Part shown: piece by piece, positions 1-7,233 of the stretch
How positions within the stretch are numbered: the stretch's first letter is position 1
Layout: each line of letters begins with the position of its first letter
Source of the DNA: a virus
Reading direction: 5' to 3' (one strand)
DNA: 64,000 nt
Virus record (IMG/VR): IMGVR_UViG_3300036398_003487
Span: 1-64,000 of that record
Notes under the pieces: model-generated
Databases searched by the model: none
Seen by the model: the letters and a program-made list of their open reading frames with translations, nothing else
Told to the model about the DNA's origin: nothing
Program-made: the position numbers and the translations under genes

Positions 1-160
1 GAGCAATAACATATCCCAAATCTTCATCAGGCCCATTCCACCATCTTAAACCTGTGGATGTAAAACCACTTGTTGGGTATCCAATAGCAATACTTCCAAC
101 TTGTTCTGTTCCCGAAATTGTTGAACCTGTATTATATGCAAAAGGTCTTGATGTTGCCAT
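1..160 (-). CDS. Fibre/adhesin protein, N-terminal part only (runs off left edge)
   Basis: An open frame reads from an ATG at 160 to the window edge, giving 53 residues beginning MATSRPFAYNTG, with no stop. It starts one base after the stop of the 46-residue gene, so it is the next gene of the same minus-strand fibre operon. A stretch with STGLRWWNGPDEDLGY loosely resembles the TGFWNSIIPPSGGY stretch near the start of the 568-residue adhesin upstream, suggesting a related virion-surface protein. The function of the missing part cannot be judged. Confidence 0.6.
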   Translation of the reverse strand, partial: MATSRPFAYNTGSTISGTEQVGSIAIGYPTSGFTSTGLRWWNGPDEDLGYVIA

Positions 161-161
161 T

Positions 162-302
162 TTATATTTCTATTATAGTATAGATTGTTGCATCACCATT
201 TATTAAAATCCATTCAAAACACTGCTCTTCAGTGAAGTCAATAGTTTCTTCCACCAATTCAGATGGTGTTACTCTCAAATCATATACACAATATTTTTTC
301 AT
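162..302 (-). CDS. Small acidic hypothetical protein (46 aa)
   Basis: An ATG at 302 opens a 46-residue frame beginning MKKYCVYDLRVTPSELVEE and ending with TAA at 162. It follows the upstream adhesin stop by five bases and precedes the next ATG by one base, the tight spacing of a real operon member. The product is acidic with a WILINGD stretch and no signal peptide. I do not recognise the family. Small proteins between fibre genes can be assembly chaperones, but nothing in the sequence shows this. Confidence 0.55.
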   Translation of the reverse strand: MKKYCVYDLRVTPSELVEETIDFTEEQCFEWILINGDATIYTIIEI

Positions 303-307
303 AATAA

Positions 308-2014
308 TTAACTAAATGTCACAGTTATTGTTTGTGTAGGTTGTCCACATGAACTACCGTTTAATCCACCCCAATTTGAATTTTTAATCATAGGTCTCAC
401 TGTGTATGTTCCTGGACATTGACACAATCCTCCCGATGTTAAATAAATTGAATTAGCATCAACAGTTCCTGAAACACAACCGTGTGCAACTCTCCAAGTA
501 TTAGCTCCAATTGTTACTGTAAAGTTTGTACCTGTAGTAGCTGTTCTCAAAGCATTTGCAATATCTTGAACTTTAACATCTGTCACTATTACTGAAGTTC
601 CGAGGTTATTTGATATTGACATATTAGTATAAGTACCCGTTAATTGACTCCTGAAAGTTGTCCAAGCGTTTTCTATTGTGGTTCCTGGTGCGGCATTATT
701 TGTAAATGTTTGAGAGAATGTAACACCTGTAGCAGGTATTGGACTAACACTTGGTGTTGGGGTATTAGTAGGAGTTATTGTCGGTGTAATTGTATTAGTC
801 GGTGTTTGTGTTGGTGTTAATGTATTAGTAGGTGTAATTGTTGGGGTTACTGATGGGGTAGGTGTCGCTGTTTTTGTTGGGGTGACTGAAGGTGTTGGTG
901 TAATTGTATTTGTCGGTGTTTGAGTATTTGTTGGGGTAATTGTTGGTGTAGGAGTATTAGTTTGAGTGTTAGTTGGAGTTACTGTCGGTGTTATTGTAGG
1001 TGTTATTGTTGGAGTAACCGTTGTTGTTGGTGTAGGTGATGGTGAAATAAATCTTGATGAAAATGAATTAAAGTTTTTTAAAACTTCTGTAGAACTTAAT
1101 ACTCTATTGTAAGTCATGGCAACTGAAACTCTACCATTTAATAGATTACCTCCAGCACCAAATGCTCCTATCCTTGTTGAGCCATTACCCCCAATAGGTG
1201 TCTTTTGAGCTGTGTATGTATTATCTTGAACACCATTAACATATAATACAAATCCATTTGTGGTATCAAAAGTTACACACGCATTATACCACACCCCATT
1301 ACTAAAGTTAGTGACCGATGGGAAAACCGTATAAACACCCCAATTTGAGTGGCCACAATATAATTTATTGGTGCTAGCAAAGAACATAAAGTGTCCACCA
1401 GTATCACTACTTAATAAATTATTATCTGAAGTACCATTTAAATAAAACCAAATATTCTTTGTATACGATGATAGTCCAAGAGGTGTTCCTACAACGTTGA
1501 CGTATTGAGTGTTACCATTAAATGTAAGGTATCCGTTGTTACTTGAATTGAATGTTGGAGTATTAATTAGTGTTCCGTTGTTACCACTAAAACTTAAATC
1601 ATCCCATCGTGAACCACTTCTTGGGTATGATGAAACATAACCAGCATCAAGTAATAATGTTAATCCGTCAGTTATAATATCAGGGTAATCAAGGTTAACA
1701 CAAATAAGACCTGTTTGTCCTGTGTACCATCCTAACGCTTCGTTAGCAGTATTAAATGTTTGTCCCGCAAATCCTTGTGTAAAACCAATAAGTTCTGAGT
1801 CGTTTTGAGCAACCACTATGGATGGTCCAGCAACTGCCTTGTTTCCATACATGGTATAACCACCTGATGGTGGTATAATAGAATTCCAAAATCCTGTAAC
1901 ACTTGTTGGCCCGTATTCCGCACCTTCATTAATACCCAAAACCCAATCCTTAACTTTAATCGTATTAGGATGAAAGGACGTTGAGTATTTTATTTTATTC
2001 GGTGGGATTGGCAT
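308..2014 (-). CDS. Tail fibre/adhesin with LamG domain and Pro-Thr linker
   Basis: Predicted 568-residue virion surface protein. The start chosen is the ATG at 2014, which overlaps the upstream stop as TAATG; the longer frame to 2044 would overlap that gene by 31 bases. In order it has an N-terminal attachment-like region, a LamG/concanavalin-like sandwich (about residues 120-325, with LTFNGNTQYVNV, GVWYNACVTFD and LYVNGVQDN), a roughly 100-residue Pro-Thr linker built from TPT and TPS units, and a C-terminal beta-rich module with paired cysteines. LamG domains bind carbohydrate or protein, so host-surface binding is the likely role. The architecture is shared with the adhesin at 61511-64000, but the C-terminal modules differ. 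Confidence 0.75.
   Translation of the reverse strand: MPIPPNKIKYSTSFHPNTIKVKDWVLGINEGAEYGPTSVTGFWNSIIPPSGGYTMYGNKAVAGPSIVVAQNDSELIGFTQGFAGQTFNTANEALGWYTGQTGLICVNLDYPDIITDGLTLLLDAGYVSSYPRSGSRWDDLSFSGNNGTLINTPTFNSSNNGYLTFNGNTQYVNVVGTPLGLSSYTKNIWFYLNGTSDNNLLSSDTGGHFMFFASTNKLYCGHSNWGVYTVFPSVTNFSNGVWYNACVTFDTTNGFVLYVNGVQDNTYTAQKTPIGGNGSTRIGAFGAGGNLLNGRVSVAMTYNRVLSSTEVLKNFNSFSSRFISPSPTPTTTVTPTITPTITPTVTPTNTQTNTPTPTITPTNTQTPTNTITPTPSVTPTKTATPTPSVTPTITPTNTLTPTQTPTNTITPTITPTNTPTPSVSPIPATGVTFSQTFTNNAAPGTTIENAWTTFRSQLTGTYTNMSISNNLGTSVIVTDVKVQDIANALRTATTGTNFTVTIGANTWRVAHGCVSGTVDANSIYLTSGGLCQCPGTYTVRPMIKNSNWGGLNGSSCGQPTQTITVTFS
735..1045 (-). repeat. Pro-Thr linker-coding repeat
   Basis: On the plus strand this is a G/T-only-like array of short units such as GGTGTTGGTGTA, which encodes TPT, TPS and TNT triplets on the minus strand. 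The protein segment is a stiff, unstructured linker between the LamG domain and the C-terminal module. The near-repeat units could recombine or slip and so change linker length. Confidence 0.85.
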
Positions 2015-4011
2015 TATCTTGCAACTTCTGTTATTCTTAACCACATTGAAGTAGATGAATTTACTATTGTGATATTATCATCCGCAAAACTTCTACGACA
2101 TGCAACTACTATCGATTTTGCGGTAGTATTAGAGTTAGTGTATCTACCCGTTAATGGAAATAAAACACCTGTACGAAATCCATTAACCGTGCTTTGTACT
2201 GAATAGGTTATTTCACCACCATCAACCTTTATTCTAGATATGTATGAATCATTACCTGTACCAGAAGTAAAATCAAAAGATGCTAAATGATAATGTATTA
2301 CTAAATAACTTGTAGAACTTAATGGTGTATAACTATAAGTAACAAAATCAGTATCCGAATTACTGGTAGCTATAGTTGTAGTACTAACAGTTACCTCAGT
2401 ATTACTCAAAATAATATCGTTAATTACCTGACCGGCTCTCCACGCATTAGCCTTTATAAATCCTGTAAATACCACATTACCTGTGGTATCTATAGCCATT
2501 TTTACCGCACCTCCTGCTTCATTTAAATTATTTGTGATACGAACTAACTGTCCACTTAGAACATCAAATGACCCATTAAAACTATCAATACCAAAGTTTG
2601 AATTATTAGCATAATAAAACAAAACACCCGGAGTATCTGTACTATTATTATCAAGAAGAACATCACCAGTAGCTGACCCCGCCTTTGTAAATGTTCCGTT
2701 ACCAAAAGATGTTACACCTGTAGTACTTATATTACCATTAACACTTGTATTACCTGTAACTGATAATGTAGTACCATCAAAAGTCATTCTAGCCTGAGCA
2801 ACCGCAGCATTAGATGTCCCATCAGATGTTAATACTCTATTACTACCCGGACTTGTGATTGTGGTAAATCCTGTACCTGATGTTCCGGCAGAACCGGAAC
2901 TACCCGATGAACCTGATGTACCAGAACTACCTGAAGTTCCTGAAGAACCACTTAAACCTGATGTTCCGCTAGTTCCTGAAGAGCCAGTACTTCCACTTGA
3001 CCCTGAAGAACCTGACGTTCCACTTATCCCATCTAAACCACTTGTTCCCGATGACCCACCATTACCTGAGGTACCACTACTTCCTGATGTTCCTAAAGAA
3101 CCACTACTACCACTTGAACCAGATGTACCAGAACTACCTGAAGTTCCACTACTACCACTTGTTCCTGACGAACCTGTAGAACCCGAACTCCCCGATGTTC
3201 CTGCAGAACCTGAACTACCACTAGTACCTGAAGAACCACTAATCCCGCTAGAACCTGAACTACCATTAGTTCCCGATGTTCCTGAACTACCACTACTACC
3301 TGACGAACCACTTCCTCCACCACCTCCGCTAGTACTTGCCGATAATACAATCGTATTGTTTCCAACTGATGATATATCAACATTAACACCACTAAAATTA
3401 ATATAACTATATGGTGATGACGTAAATTGACTAACATTATTTATTCTAACTGACGTAAATCCTGAACCTCCTCCAGTTCCTGTCGAAAACTTTCTCCATG
3501 CCGCAGTACTATATGTTGCACCACTAACATCTTCAATAGTGTTAGCAGTCCAAGAATTAATAAACGACTGACCCGCAGCAGTTTTATTATTTATCGTTGT
3601 TCCAAAATCAGATACTTGAGCGCATCCCGTACTAGCAGTCGCAGCATTAAATAACGTCTCGTAATCATTAATATGATATTGGTAAACTTGGTCAACCTCA
3701 TAAACATAAGCCAACATACCAAGTCGTCTTCTACCTGATGAAATATTATCTGAAGCCAAAGTAATTACATCAGGTGACCAAGCTGTTCCCGTTCCTTTTG
3801 TAAACTCAATAGGAATAGTATTACCCGAATATTCAATACTTCCCGTTGTTCCCGATGGTATTGTATAATAAAGGTCAGATAAACTGAAAACCTCCATATA
3901 ACCACCCGTATTATTAACACTGAAAGTAGTACCATACGTATTGTTTCTTGGTACACTTTGTGTTCCATTTAGTTGGATAGACGATATTGGATTTTTATAT
4001 GGGAAACTCAT
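2014..4011 (-). CDS. Tail fibre with collagen-like Gly-Ser-Thr stalk
   Basis: Predicted 665-residue fibre. The N-terminal 230 residues are a non-repetitive, probably virion-attached region with an RINNV..SYINFSGVNVDI beta segment like those preceding other phage fibre stalks. About 49 Gly-X-Y triplets follow, almost all GSS or GTS, then a roughly 270-residue C-terminal head with TGNTSVNGNISTTG and a jelly-roll-like end. Gly-X-Y periodicity of three is that of collagen, but proline is absent and Ser/Thr fill X and Y. Trimeric fibre stalks of this kind are known in phages. The gene starts nine bases after the previous stop and ends in a TAATG overlap with the LamG adhesin. Confidence 0.8.
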   Translation of the reverse strand: MSFPYKNPISSIQLNGTQSVPRNNTYGTTFSVNNTGGYMEVFSLSDLYYTIPSGTTGSIEYSGNTIPIEFTKGTGTAWSPDVITLASDNISSGRRRLGMLAYVYEVDQVYQYHINDYETLFNAATASTGCAQVSDFGTTINNKTAAGQSFINSWTANTIEDVSGATYSTAAWRKFSTGTGGGSGFTSVRINNVSQFTSSPYSYINFSGVNVDISSVGNNTIVLSASTSGGGGGSGSSGSSGSSGTSGTNGSSGSSGISGSSGTSGSSGSAGTSGSSGSTGSSGTSGSSGTSGSSGTSGSSGSSGSLGTSGSSGTSGNGGSSGTSGLDGISGTSGSSGSSGSTGSSGTSGTSGLSGSSGTSGSSGTSGSSGSSGSAGTSGTGFTTITSPGSNRVLTSDGTSNAAVAQARMTFDGTTLSVTGNTSVNGNISTTGVTSFGNGTFTKAGSATGDVLLDNNSTDTPGVLFYYANNSNFGIDSFNGSFDVLSGQLVRITNNLNEAGGAVKMAIDTTGNVVFTGFIKANAWRAGQVINDIILSNTEVTVSTTTIATSNSDTDFVTYSYTPLSSTSYLVIHYHLASFDFTSGTGNDSYISRIKVDGGEITYSVQSTVNGFRTGVLFPLTGRYTNSNTTAKSIVVACRRSFADDNITIVNSSTSMWLRITEVAR
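2873..3320 (-). repeat. Collagen-like GSS/GTS triplet-coding repeat
   Basis: About 49 consecutive nine-base units encode Gly-Ser-Ser or Gly-Thr-Ser triplets on the minus strand, with occasional GLD, GIS, GNG and GSL variants. The complementary strand is open over the whole stretch only because of the repeat, and that frame is not a gene. Confidence 0.9.
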
Positions 4012-4020
4012 TTACTATAA

Positions 4021-5025
4021 TTATATATCAACCTTACTTCCTCTAAAATAAAGGTCATAAGTATTATCCAATTCAAATGTATTTGATGGGTATGTTGTGT
4101 AAACCCTGTATGTTGTATTTGCAATAGTACTACCTGTATAAGTAAATGTATTAGCGTAAATTGTCGGTTCCGTCTTTACACTTGTAAAGACATTTGGATT
4201 AACTATTCCCAAATCAATCTCAACTTGGTATTGATTATTGGTTCTGCTAATTGGTATTATCCAAGTGTACCAAGCTTTACATCCAACCGTATTTTCAGGT
4301 ACTTTTGTTGTTGGGAAATTATATTTAAGATATGGGTTACCGTATGAATCAAGTCCACTACTTGCCGATGGTACTAATTGTTTTATAATATTTGGAAATA
4401 ATCCTGTTGTCCATCCTGAGAAGTTAACATATTTGTTCATGTCTAAATCAAATGTACTAGCCGAACTACTTGGTTTAGTAGTATTTGTAAATCCATAAAA
4501 ATTAGAACCAAGTGAATTCATGTAAGAACCAACACTAGCAGAACCTGAGTATGGTTCAATGAACAAATAAGCATAAATAGGAGTGTCAGGTGTAACTGTA
4601 GGTGTTGGAGTTCTTGTAACTGTTGGAGTAATTGTTTGTGTTGGGGTATGTGATGGTGTAACTGTTTGTGTAGGTGTAATACTTGGTGTGATACTCGGTG
4701 TAGGTGTAAATGATGGTGTAATACTTGGTGTTGGAGTATTTGAAGGAGTTAAAGAAATTGTCGGGGTGACACTTGGAGTAATACTTGGGGTTGGAGTAGG
4801 TGTTACACACATATATTCTTGTGTGAAAATACATCCTGTAGAATCGACTATTTTAATTAAAACTTTTGGAGCCGATGAATATGGACTCGGAATATTAAAA
4901 CTAACAGATGGTGGAATATAATCATATATTGTTGTCACAGTTTGACAAGAGTATTGAAATATGTCACAAACTGAAATAACATAAGGAGGTATTCCTCCCA
5001 AACTATTTATTGTTACTAAACTCAT
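4021..5025 (-). CDS. Adhesin with SprB-like N-terminus and Pro-Thr linker
   Basis: Predicted 334-residue virion surface protein. Residues 1-70 ([11 protein letters not shown] ... [15 protein letters not shown]) match the end-to-end pattern of an SprB repeat (GG-PY-Y ... V-D--GC). A Pro-Thr/Ser linker of about 75 residues follows, then a roughly 180-residue beta-rich C-terminal module unlike those of the other adhesins. The gene has its own TATTTAT element six bases before the ATG at 5025, so it may form a separate transcript start with the fibres downstream. Function as an adhesin is inferred from architecture and neighbours. Confidence 0.7.
   Translation of the reverse strand: MSLVTINSLGGIPPYVISVCDIFQYSCQTVTTIYDYIPPSVSFNIPSPYSSAPKVLIKIVDSTGCIFTQEYMCVTPTPTPSITPSVTPTISLTPSNTPTPSITPSFTPTPSITPSITPTQTVTPSHTPTQTITPTVTRTPTPTVTPDTPIYAYLFIEPYSGSASVGSYMNSLGSNFYGFTNTTKPSSSASTFDLDMNKYVNFSGWTTGLFPNIIKQLVPSASSGLDSYGNPYLKYNFPTTKVPENTVGCKAWYTWIIPISRTNNQYQVEIDLGIVNPNVFTSVKTEPTIYANTFTYTGSTIANTTYRVYTTYPSNTFELDNTYDLYFRGSKVDI
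4585..4805 (-). repeat. Pro-Thr/Ser linker-coding repeat
   Basis: GT-rich near-repeat units encode TPTPS, TPSIT and TPTQT motifs on the minus strand. This is the second of three such linkers in the window, each in a different adhesin. Confidence 0.85.
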
Positions 5026-5031
5026 TTAATG

Positions 5032-5038
5032 ATAAATA
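5032..5038 (-). promoter_or_regulatory. TATTTAT element before the adhesin at 4021-5025
   Basis: Gene-strand TATTTAT lies six bases before the ATG at 5025. It is embedded in the right arm of an AT-rich hairpin after the upstream gene. Confidence 0.5.
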
Positions 5039-5053
5039 GTTTTTCAACTATTT
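5034..5053 (-). terminator. Weak AT-rich hairpin between adhesin genes
   Basis: On the minus strand AAATAGTT, a GAAA loop and AACTATTT form an 8-bp stem right at the stop of the SprB-repeat gene. The stem is AT-rich and overlaps the TATTTAT element, so it could be a weak terminator or part of the next initiation region. Confidence 0.35.
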
Positions 5054-7233
5054 TAAGTGCGACAAGATATACTATAATCCATTCTTACCGATATAGTTAA
5101 TACATCATCTTTATAAACTTCAACACCACCAACAACATCTGATTCAATACTGATGGTATTTGTCAATAAATTAACCTCATAAGATTTAATATCAGGTATA
5201 GTATTGATTAATGCATCAATAACTGTCTTAAATGCGTTTACTGTCGGTGAATTAGATAAAGATGTTGTTGTAAAGAAAGTACCTGAATAAACCGTTCCGT
5301 CAAGTTCTATATCACAATTAAATTTAGCATATTTAAGTTTACAATCCTCATGTCCTGTTGTTAATGAAGAATATCCCTCATTTAACATTTTTGTAAAATT
5401 AAATATTGATGAAGGTAGATATGTTTTATTACCAATCGTATACTTGTAAGTTGAGCTAGCAGTTCTTAATGGGTTACAACTAATATCAATTGATTTAGTT
5501 GTTTCACAATTACTTGTACCGCTAACAGTTAATACATAAGTACCAGCAGTTAAACCTGTAATATATGTACCAATTTGACCATTAACATTATCACTCCAAA
5601 TAAAGTTAAAAGGCCCAGTACTTTCATTTAATAAAACACTTATCGTACCACCACTACCATTTATACAATCAGTACCATATAACGCAAATTGATAAGGTGC
5701 CAAATAATCAATTGTAGTTGATGTAGTTTGAGTACATCCTGAAAGATTTTCAATAGTTACATCGTAATTACCTGCAGGTAAACTAGTAAAGGTATATGTC
5801 GTTGAAGTTGTCGGGTATGAGCTAGCCCCGTTTGATAGTGAATACGTATAAAATGTTGAAGATGTATAACTTGGAGTTACAGATATATTGATAGAACCAT
5901 CATTAAGACCACAATAAGTACTATTTCCTGTAATAGAAAAATTAAATGATGTATCATTTAATACTGTAATATTATTAGTATAAGTACAAGCACTACTACT
6001 ATCATTAATTGTTAAAGTATATGTACCCGACTCTAAACTGTTAAATGTATTGGTTTGAAGTGTTGACGTATTAGTTGTTGTCACACCACTATTATTACTT
6101 AATGAATATATAAATGGAGGTGTCCCACCTAATAATGTAACAGTTATTGACCCACTATTATACGAACATTGTGAGTTTGAAACTGTTTCAGATACCAATG
6201 AAAAACTTCTTGGAACTAAGAAATCAACTGATGTTGAGAGACTACATAACGAAACATCCGTAACTGTTAAAGTATAACTTCCTGACCCAATATTATTAAA
6301 TGTTACAGATGTACCATATGTTGTAACTGAATCACCATTACTTAATAAATAAAAATACGGAGCCGTTCCACCTGTAATATTAAACGTTATACTCCCATCA
6401 GCATTAAAACAAGTTGGTGGTGTGGTTGTATAAGATATAAACGATATCGGTTCAGCATTTGTAATAGTTGTTATTTTAGTTAAACTACACCCATTCGCAT
6501 CTATAACAGTTAAATTGTACGAGCCTTGAGTTAGCCCAGTTACAAATGTATCACCTGTACCACCAACAGTAGGTGACCACTGATAAATGAATGGTGAAAC
6601 ACCTGTTAAACCTGTAACGTATATTTTACCACTTTGTTGTGAACATGCTGGATTATCAATTGTATATAATCCAAAATCAAGTAAATTTGGATTAGTATGT
6701 ATTATCACAGATTCTGTTTCACAAGGGCAATTACCATCCCCTGTTACCTGAGCGTAATACATACCTTCAGATAAATTTATAAAAGAATATGCGGTATTAA
6801 CCGAAGTTGCGGAAGCATAGTATACATAGTCTTTATATAAATTAATTGTTGCCCCAACAAATGTTCCTTGAGTATTGTCAATTACCCCATTAGTCGTTCC
6901 TGTGGTTACAACTGTTAAATATGAACTATCAGGTTGACATGTTACAAAATCAGATGTGTTAATATATGCAGTACTTGCTGAAACTATATTAAAATATACA
7001 GGTCCTATAACTTCATTAATCGGAATAGTTGAAGCTGTAATATTAAATCCGTAAGTACCCGTACTTAATCCTGTTACAGAATAAGAACTTCCTGAAAAAG
7101 TTGCCGATGGTAATACATTATTTACCCAATAGATTGTATACGGACTTGAGCCAACTAAAGTAATTAGCGCAGCTCCTAATGAACTATTTGTACAATCACC
7201 TGTTAAACTTATTGAATACGAACTTTCCGCCAT
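5053..7233 (-). CDS. Virion protein with multiple SprB-type repeats
   Basis: Predicted 726-residue protein. At least five or six units follow the SprB pattern: GG-x-PY/PF-x-Y, then a TFVTGLTQGSYNLTVID-like strand and an NGC or SGC cysteine (for example VIDANGCSLTKI and IENLSGCTQTT), covering about residues 25-590. The C-terminal 135 residues are different and may attach it to the virion or form the tip. SprB repeats are named from the Flavobacterium gliding adhesin and are known mainly from Bacteroidetes cell-surface proteins. A virion-surface role is inferred from position in the fibre/baseplate operon and from the TAATG overlap with the upstream tail gene. Confidence 0.7.
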   Translation of the reverse strand: MAESSYSISLTGDCTNSSLGAALITLVGSSPYTIYWVNNVLPSATFSGSSYSVTGLSTGTYGFNITASTIPINEVIGPVYFNIVSASTAYINTSDFVTCQPDSSYLTVVTTGTTNGVIDNTQGTFVGATINLYKDYVYYASATSVNTAYSFINLSEGMYYAQVTGDGNCPCETESVIIHTNPNLLDFGLYTIDNPACSQQSGKIYVTGLTGVSPFIYQWSPTVGGTGDTFVTGLTQGSYNLTVIDANGCSLTKITTITNAEPISFISYTTTPPTCFNADGSITFNITGGTAPYFYLLSNGDSVTTYGTSVTFNNIGSGSYTLTVTDVSLCSLSTSVDFLVPRSFSLVSETVSNSQCSYNSGSITVTLLGGTPPFIYSLSNNSGVTTTNTSTLQTNTFNSLESGTYTLTINDSSSACTYTNNITVLNDTSFNFSITGNSTYCGLNDGSINISVTPSYTSSTFYTYSLSNGASSYPTTSTTYTFTSLPAGNYDVTIENLSGCTQTTSTTIDYLAPYQFALYGTDCINGSGGTISVLLNESTGPFNFIWSDNVNGQIGTYITGLTAGTYVLTVSGTSNCETTKSIDISCNPLRTASSTYKYTIGNKTYLPSSIFNFTKMLNEGYSSLTTGHEDCKLKYAKFNCDIELDGTVYSGTFFTTTSLSNSPTVNAFKTVIDALINTIPDIKSYEVNLLTNTISIESDVVGGVEVYKDDVLTISVRMDYSISCRT

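Noticed and set aside
735-1045. Short direct repeats that could suggest a CRISPR array
   Set aside because: Units are 6-18 bases, GT-rich, without constant repeat and unique spacer alternation, and lie in frame within a coding region as a Pro-Thr linker.
2015-2044. Upstream Met for the LamG adhesin at 2044
   Set aside because: It overlaps the fibre gene by 31 bases, whereas the ATG at 2014 gives the TAATG overlap seen elsewhere.
2855-3406. Long plus-strand frame rich in PEPELPDVP-type repeats
   Set aside because: It is the reverse complement of the Gly-Ser-Thr triplet repeat of the fibre gene and has no independent start context.
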